DNA of 13,244 nucleotides from Eubacteriales bacterium (GTDB lineage Bacteria > Bacillota > Clostridia > Peptostreptococcales > Anaerovoracaceae): contig JAQUYZ010000010.1 of NCBI GenBank assembly GCA_028691625.1, positions 1-13,244 of the forward strand, given 5' to 3'. The notes beneath the pieces were generated by a model. That model was given only the letters and a program-made list of their open reading frames with translations. It had not been told where the DNA came from and made no database searches. The position numbers were made by a program, and so were the translations under genes. Position 1 is the stretch's first letter, and each line of letters begins with the position of its first letter. Shown here one piece after another: positions 7,924-13,244 of the stretch.

Positions 7924-8670
7924 CTAAAAATTAACAATTTCAATGAAGTCTGCAGGCACAAGACTCGCTCCGCCTACCAGGGCTCCATCAATTTCTTCCA
8001 TATTCATCAATTCGGAAGCATTGTTCGGTTTTACGCTGCCGCCATACTGAATAATCACCTTTTCAGATACCTCATCGCTGTAAAGTTCCTCAACGACTTT
8101 TCTGATATAGCCGCACATTTCATTCGCCTGTTCCGGGGTTGCCGTTCTGCCGGTTCCGATGGCCCATACAGGCTCATAAGCGATAATCAGAGCAGCTGCC
8201 TGCTCTGCTGTCAGATCCTTCAGCGCTCCTACTGTCTGTTTTTTTACTACGTCGAATTCTTTACCGGCATCTCTTTCTTCCAATACTTCACCGACGCAAA
8301 GAATCGGAATGATCGTATGCTTGTAAGCGGTATGAAGCTTTTGGTTTACCGTTTCATCCGTTTCATTGAAATACTGTCGACGTTCGGAATGTCCGATAAT
8401 GCAGTATTCGATTTCCATTTCATTAAGCATTTCCGCAGAGATTTCGCCGGTAAATGCGCCGTTTTCCGCAAAATGCATATTCTGTGCGCCAACCTTGATA
8501 TCAGTGTCCTTGAACGCTTCCTTCAATGCTGCCAGCTGAGTAAAAGGAGCGCAAACACCGGCCTGTACGTCCGAAGACTGATATAATTTTTTAAATTCCT
8601 CTGCAAACGCAACTGCTTCCTTGGTTGTTTTGAACATTTTCCAGTTGCCCATTATAAAAGGTTTTCTCAT
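7924..8670 (-). CDS. tpiA: Triosephosphate isomerase
   Basis: Interconverts dihydroxyacetone phosphate and glyceraldehyde 3-phosphate. With ATG at 8670 the protein has 248 residues, the usual size. GGAGG lies 7 bases upstream. The frame stays open for 15 more codons back to 8715, but those residues have no counterpart in the family and no better ribosome site. Catalytic residues are visible: Asn9 and Lys11 in GNWKM, His94 in IIGHSERRQYF, Glu166 in AYEPVWAIGTG, whose continuation is the mobile loop 6. Phosphate-binding YGGSVKPNN and LVGGASL lie near the C-terminus. It follows pgk by about 150 bases that contain a large hairpin and is followed by a second one. A TIM-barrel enzyme that acts as a dimer. 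Assignment is secure. Confidence 0.97.
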   Translation of the reverse strand: MRKPFIMGNWKMFKTTKEAVAFAEEFKKLYQSSDVQAGVCAPFTQLAALKEAFKDTDIKVGAQNMHFAENGAFTGEISAEMLNEMEIEYCIIGHSERRQYFNETDETVNQKLHTAYKHTIIPILCVGEVLEERDAGKEFDVVKKQTVGALKDLTAEQAAALIIAYEPVWAIGTGRTATPEQANEMCGYIRKVVEELYSDEVSEKVIIQYGGSVKPNNASELMNMEEIDGALVGGASLVPADFIEIVNF

Positions 8671-8763
8671 AGCAATTCCTCCGATTATTTTCTGTACGCC
8701 GTTATTCTTCAGCAATATCGGCGAACTTATGTACTAAATCTGTAGTTTTCAGTTCACAGCGAA

Positions 8764-8803
8764 TCAGTTTGCCGGACAATCTCTTGGATTGCCGGCAAAC
8801 TGA
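8764..8803 (-). other. Large hairpin between pgk and tpiA, no U-tract
   Basis: Twelve-base perfect outer stem TCAGTTTGCCGG/CCGGCAAACTGA (8764-8775 and 8792-8803) with an inner 5-base stem CAATC/GATTG separated by one bulged A, and a 5-base loop. It begins 15 bases past the pgk stop. On the minus strand the next bases are TTCGCTGTGAAC, without a U-run. tpiA has no obvious promoter downstream, so full termination here would leave tpiA unexpressed; a processing, stability or partial-attenuation role is more likely. Confidence 0.65.
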
Positions 8804-8818
8804 CAGATTGTTTCATCT

Positions 8819-10006
8819 TTATTTGTTCTGTAATACCGCAATGCCTGGCAGTTCCTTCCCTTCCAGGAATTCAAGGGATGCCCCTCCCCCGGTAGAGATA
8901 TGTGTCATTTTATCGGCCAGACCGAACTGCTCAACCGCTGCTGCGGAATCTCCTCCGCCGATGATGGTGACCGCACTGCTGTCAGCCAGGGCTTTTGCCA
9001 CTTCAATGGTTCCCTTCGCAAAATTGGACATCTCAAAGGCTCCAACCGGTCCGTTCCAGATCACGGTCTTCGCATTCTTCAATTCTTCACGAAAAAGTGC
9101 TATTGTTTTATTGCCCACATCAAGGCCCATCCATTCCTGAGGAATGCTGTCGGCATCAAATTCCTTCGTCTCCGTATCATTGCTGAATTCCTTTGCAGCA
9201 ACCACATCCACCGGCAACACAATCTTGACGCCTTTTGCTTCCGCCTTTTTAATCAGGTCGGCAGCCAGATTGACCCGTTCCGCATCCAAAATGGATTTAC
9301 CGATTTCATAACCCTTGGATTTCAGGAACGTAAAAGCCATTCCGCCGCCGATAATCAGCGTATCTACTTTTTCAAGCAGGCTTTCAATTACAAGAATCTT
9401 ATCCGCAACCTTGGCACCGCCCATGATGGCCACAAAAGGACGTTCCGGGGATTCTACCGCATTTCCGAGGAATTTGACTTCCTTTTCAATGAGGAACCCT
9501 GAGACGGCGGACAAATAATCCGCAACACCGGCAGTAGAAGAATGCGCTCTGTGCGCTGTTCCAAAGGCGTCATTTACAAAGATGTCGGCTAGACCGGCCA
9601 GTTCCTTGGAGAACTCTGCGCCGTTCTTGGTTTCTTCCTTGCGGAATCTTACATTTTCAAGAAGCATGACCTCTCCTTCCGCAAGCTCGGTGGCGGCTTT
9701 GGACACTTCTTCATTTATCACTTCGGGAACGCTGAGGAACAAGACTCTTCTTCCCAGCAGCTCGGATAACCGGTCCGCTACAGGTTTTAATGTATATTTC
9801 ATGTTGGCTTCGCCTTCAGGTCTGCCCAGATGAGACATAAGGATCACCTTGGCCCCTTGTTCCACCAGATAGCGGATGGTAGGCAGAGCGCTCGTAATGC
9901 GGATATCATCCGTGATTTTGCCCTCTTTATCCTGAGGAACATTGAAATCACAGCGCACGATTACTTTTTTGCCCTTTACATCAATGTCTCTTACTGTCTT
10001 CTTCAT
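8819..10006 (-). CDS. pgk: Phosphoglycerate kinase
   Basis: Transfers the phosphate of 1,3-bisphosphoglycerate to ADP, making ATP in glycolysis. 395 residues, full length. Visible motifs: RCDFNVP (18-24) and [10 protein letters not shown] with Arg36 for the triose substrate, HLGRP (59-63), the hinge-region GGAKVADKI, and in the C-terminal nucleotide domain [19 protein letters not shown] and [13 protein letters not shown]. The ATG comes 4 bases after the gap stop codon. The only ribosome site, AAAGG, lies inside the last codons of gap and is weak by the standard of this window, so translation is probably coupled to gap. Downstream is a strong hairpin before tpiA. Assignment is secure. Confidence 0.98.
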   Translation of the reverse strand: MKKTVRDIDVKGKKVIVRCDFNVPQDKEGKITDDIRITSALPTIRYLVEQGAKVILMSHLGRPEGEANMKYTLKPVADRLSELLGRRVLFLSVPEVINEEVSKAATELAEGEVMLLENVRFRKEETKNGAEFSKELAGLADIFVNDAFGTAHRAHSSTAGVADYLSAVSGFLIEKEVKFLGNAVESPERPFVAIMGGAKVADKILVIESLLEKVDTLIIGGGMAFTFLKSKGYEIGKSILDAERVNLAADLIKKAEAKGVKIVLPVDVVAAKEFSNDTETKEFDADSIPQEWMGLDVGNKTIALFREELKNAKTVIWNGPVGAFEMSNFAKGTIEVAKALADSSAVTIIGGGDSAAAVEQFGLADKMTHISTGGGASLEFLEGKELPGIAVLQNK

Positions 10007-10010
10007 CTTT

Positions 10011-11033
<1,023 letters not shown>

Positions 11034-11056
11034 TCAATATATAATAATTTTTTGTG

Positions 11057-11099
11057 GATACTGAATAATAATAAGCGTAAATATACTTTTTTCAGTATC
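11057..11099. promoter_or_regulatory. Inverted repeat over the rpoN stop codon, upstream of gap
   Basis: Nine-base arms GATACTGAA (11057-11065) and TTCAGTATC (11091-11099), 25 AT-rich bases between them. One arm includes the rpoN stop codon. As RNA it would be a long-looped hairpin without a U-tail; as DNA it could be an operator controlling gap. It does not resemble the GC-rich CggR operator. Role unknown. Confidence 0.4.
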
Positions 11100-12549
11100 T
11101 TTTTCGCTTGGACGATGACGGCAGGTTCATCTCATCTCTGTATTTAGCCACCGTTCTTCTTGAAATGTCGATTCCCCGTTCTCCAAGGATCTCAACCATC
11201 GCCTGATCAGAGAGAGGGGCTTTCGGATCTTCATTTTCTACTATTTCCCTGAGGAACGTTTTTATGCTTTCCGATGCGATTCCTTCTCCGCTGTTGCCTG
11301 ATACACCGCTGGTAAAAAAGTACTTGATTTCGAAAATACCCCTTGGGCTCTGTATATATTTCCCGTTGATGGAACGGCTGACTGTTGATTCATGGATTCC
11401 CACATCATCTGCAATCTGTTTCAATGTCAGGGTTTTCAGATGCTTTGGGCCCTCCTCAAAAAAATCGATCTGATACTTGACTACGGCGCTGACTACATTG
11501 TAGATGGTCTGTCTTCTTTGTTCAATGCTCTTGATGAGCCATAGTGCCGAATTCAATCGTCCCGTCAGAAATTTTGAGATGTTGGATTCTCTGTCCGAGT
11601 CTACCAGCATCTTTTGGTAATATGTGCTGATCATCAGTCTCGGTGCGCTGCTTTCATTTACGGTTACAATGTACTCGCCGTCTACTTTTTCCACGGTTAC
11701 ATCGGGGATGATATATCTTGTCTCACTGGAGGATCCGAACTGTCTGCCCGGCTTCGGTTCAAGCCCCTTGATGAGGTCACTGACGACCTGTATCTCCTTC
11801 ACGGTTACGTTCAGTGCTTTGGCAATGTTGTTCAGACGATTGCCTGCAATGTCCTCCAGATAGTTGTTGACTACTTCCCCGATCAGCGGATTGTCACATC
11901 CCTGGTATGCGAGCTGTATCAAAAGACATTCCTTCAGGTTTCTCGCTCCCACACCGGCAGGTTCAAAGCTTTGGATCGCACTCAGCACGATCTCCACCTT
12001 GTCTGTGTCGACACCCATTTCCTTTGCAATTTCCTCTATGCTCAAGGTCATATATCCGTTTTCATCAAGAGATTCGATGATATATCTTCCTATATTTCTG
12101 CAGCTGCGCTTGATTGGCGCAAACTGCAGCTGAAACATCAAATGTTCTGTCAGTGTGATTTCCGATGATACAAACTGTTCATAGGTATAGTCACTTTTCT
12201 CCGCATTATATTCCCACTGCCTGTAGCTGATGTCGTCATATTCTTTCTCTTTAAAATGCTCCGCCCAATCAAATTCGTTCTTTTCTTTTGATTCAAATTT
12301 TGAATCAAAGTCCTGACTTGGCTGAAACTCCTCCGTTTTGACCGGAAAGTCATCATTTGCTTTATCGCTTACGTCTTCTGCGGGAGGAGCTGTCTGCACT
12401 TCCAATATCGGATTGGTCAGCAGCTGTTCCTCCACATAACTTTCCAGCTCCTGCGTATTGAATTGCAGAATCTGAATCGCCTGAATGAGTTCCGGAGTCA
12501 TCACCAGCTTTTGGGATTGTTCAATTGTCAAGTCGTACCCTATTCTCAT
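11092..12549 (-). CDS. rpoN: RNA polymerase sigma-54 factor
   Basis: Alternative sigma factor that directs RNA polymerase to -24/-12 promoters and needs an ATP-using activator. With ATG at 12549 it has 485 residues. GAGG stands 6 bases upstream. An in-frame TTG at 12579 lies inside a 5'-end hairpin and is unlikely. Domains: Gln/Leu-rich activator region (about 1-52, with MTPELIQAIQILQ), an acidic linker (about 55-115), the core-binding domain, a helix-turn-helix near 373-402 (IADDVGIHESTVSRSINGKY), and the RpoN box SRRTVAKYRD (463-472) that reads the -24 element. The basic tail ends SSSKRKRY. It has an extended -10 promoter. rpoN beside gap is a common clostridial arrangement. No sigma-54 activator gene is in the window. 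Confidence 0.96.
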   Translation of the reverse strand: MRIGYDLTIEQSQKLVMTPELIQAIQILQFNTQELESYVEEQLLTNPILEVQTAPPAEDVSDKANDDFPVKTEEFQPSQDFDSKFESKEKNEFDWAEHFKEKEYDDISYRQWEYNAEKSDYTYEQFVSSEITLTEHLMFQLQFAPIKRSCRNIGRYIIESLDENGYMTLSIEEIAKEMGVDTDKVEIVLSAIQSFEPAGVGARNLKECLLIQLAYQGCDNPLIGEVVNNYLEDIAGNRLNNIAKALNVTVKEIQVVSDLIKGLEPKPGRQFGSSSETRYIIPDVTVEKVDGEYIVTVNESSAPRLMISTYYQKMLVDSDRESNISKFLTGRLNSALWLIKSIEQRRQTIYNVVSAVVKYQIDFFEEGPKHLKTLTLKQIADDVGIHESTVSRSINGKYIQSPRGIFEIKYFFTSGVSGNSGEGIASESIKTFLREIVENEDPKAPLSDQAMVEILGERGIDISRRTVAKYRDEMNLPSSSKRKRY

Positions 12550-12565
12550 AATGTACCTCATTATG

Positions 12566-12585
12566 AGAGGTTTTCGCAAACCTCT
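12566..12585 (-). other. Hairpin at the predicted 5' end of the rpoN transcript
   Basis: Perfect 8-base stem AGAGGTTT/AAACCTCT with a 4-base loop (GCGA on the minus strand, a GNRA tetraloop). The predicted transcript start near 12584 places the hairpin at the very 5' end of the mRNA, just ahead of the ribosome site. Such 5' stem-loops often stabilise mRNA. It is not followed by a U-tract. Confidence 0.55.
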
Positions 12586-12590
12586 TCATC

Positions 12591-12601
12591 ATTATACCAT
12601 A
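12591..12601 (-). promoter_or_regulatory. Extended -10 promoter of rpoN
   Basis: The minus strand reads TATGGTATAAT: perfect -10 TATAAT (12591-12596) with the TG extension. No good -35 box exists at 16-18 bases upstream, which is typical of extended -10 promoters. AT-rich sequence lies further upstream (12619-12660). Transcription would start near 12584. Confidence 0.72.
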
Positions 12602-12690
12602 ACTATATCACTTTGTGCTAACCTTTTTATTAAATTAATAAATATTTAACAACTAAATTATCATCCGCATTTACAACCGTCTGCCCCCGA

Positions 12691-12733
12691 CCCCAACTTG
12701 CCGATTCACAAGCCGGGCTAGTCCAAATTGGGG
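12691..12733 (-). other. Inverted repeat at the trmL 3' end
   Basis: Arms CCCCAACTTG (12691-12700) and CAAATTGGGG (12724-12733) pair over 10 bases with one G-U wobble on the minus strand; the 23-base loop holds a minor CCG/CGG pairing. The stem covers the last trmL codons and stop. A GC-rich stretch, not a U-tract, follows, so termination is doubtful. Confidence 0.42.
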
Positions 12734-13194
12734 AAGTTCTGTTGCCTCAGCGCTTCAAAAAGAACAATATTTGCCGAATTGGACAGATTAAGAGATCGCA
12801 GCCTTGTATCCCTGCTCATTGGAATCCGGATGGTTCTGTTCCTATACTTATCAATGAGCGTCAGGGGAAGTCCTGCTGTCTCCTTCCCAAACAGAAGCAT
12901 TGCATTCTCCTCATACGCAACATCGGTATATTTTCTGTCTCCCTTCGTTGTTGCTAAATACATGGGCATGTTTTTGTATTTTTGAAGAAATTCATCCAAA
13001 CTTTCATGCACCTCCAGATCAACAAATTGCCAGTAATCAAGTCCGGCCCTTTTTAATGTCTTGTCATCGATGGAAAAGCCCAGCGGCTTCACAAGATGCA
13101 GTTTTGATCCGGTAGCCGCACAGGATCGGGCAATGTTTCCTGTATTCGGCGGAATTTCTGGTTCAACCAGTACGATATGGATTGTCAATTTCAT
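12718..13194 (-). CDS. trmL: tRNA (cytidine(34)-2'-O)-methyltransferase, TrmL type
   Basis: SPOUT-class methyltransferase that 2'-O-methylates the wobble nucleotide of certain leucine tRNAs using S-adenosylmethionine. 158 residues, the normal size. The motifs are clear: N-terminal VLVEPEIPPNTGNIARSCAA (9-28), FGKETAGLP (102-110), IRIPM (122-126) and the knot segment RSLNLSNSANIVLFEALRQ (133-151). The ATG at 13194 is only three bases after AGAGG, which is tight; TTG at 13188 (codon 3) has better spacing, and family proteins usually begin close to HIVLVEP, so the true start may be there. The gene precedes rpoN by about 140 bases that contain the rpoN promoter. The 50 bases upstream of it show no complete gene. 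Confidence 0.94.
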   Translation of the reverse strand: MKLTIHIVLVEPEIPPNTGNIARSCAATGSKLHLVKPLGFSIDDKTLKRAGLDYWQFVDLEVHESLDEFLQKYKNMPMYLATTKGDRKYTDVAYEENAMLLFGKETAGLPLTLIDKYRNRTIRIPMSRDTRLRSLNLSNSANIVLFEALRQQNFPNLD

Positions 13195-13244
13195 TCACCT
13201 CTATTGCAGCTCTATCCACCGGCACCTGAATGAACCGAAAATCA

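Noticed and set aside
12619..12660. AT-rich run upstream of rpoN that might suggest an origin or a protein-binding site
   Set aside because: There are no iterons or DnaA-box clusters. It is ordinary promoter-upstream AT-rich DNA.
13163..13244. Open minus-strand frame from the right edge ending at 13163, overlapping the trmL start, possibly the C-terminus of an upstream gene
   Set aside because: Only about 26 codons are visible, with no recognisable motif. It could be the end of a real upstream gene overlapping trmL, but the window does not allow a decision.

Overview
The window looks like a core chromosomal segment of an anaerobic, low-to-mid-GC Firmicute of class Clostridia. This rests on strong AGGAGG ribosome sites, some TTG/GTG starts, a sigma-54 gene beside a glycolytic operon, and a K+-dependent membrane pyrophosphatase of the sodium type. 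No rRNA, tRNA, CRISPR array, insertion sequence or prophage gene is visible. Every gene I can support lies on the minus strand, so transcription runs from high to low coordinates.

Layout in transcription order: trmL (tRNA wobble methyltransferase), rpoN (sigma-54), gap, pgk, tpiA, eno (lower glycolysis), secG (Sec translocase subunit), hppA (pyrophosphate-driven ion pump), metP and a 35-residue metS (sodium-coupled amino acid transporter and its small subunit), a short Gly/Asn/Asp-rich lipoprotein, and rnr (RNase R), whose 3' end runs off the left edge. gap and pgk are 4 bases apart and probably translationally coupled. The other glycolytic genes are separated by 70-150 bases, mostly holding strong hairpins without U-tracts. 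Canonical intrinsic terminators occur only after hppA and after metS.

The block matches the clostridial order rpoN-cggR-gap-pgk-tpiA-gpmI-eno-secG-rnr as I recall it, but cggR (glycolytic repressor) and gpmI (phosphoglycerate mutase) are absent here. hppA-metP-metS-lipoprotein sit between secG and rnr. hppA should build an ion (probably Na+) gradient from pyrophosphate, and metPS should spend Na+ on amino acid uptake, so the inserted block reads as a small sodium-economy module. Three promoters (rpoN, secG, rnr) share the extended -10 form TATGGTANAAT. metP instead has a full-consensus TTGACA-N17-TATAAT promoter.

I did not find a convincing new biological system. The points most worth a second look are the altered glycolytic locus, the U-less hairpins between genes, the low-complexity lipoprotein and the compact metS gene.
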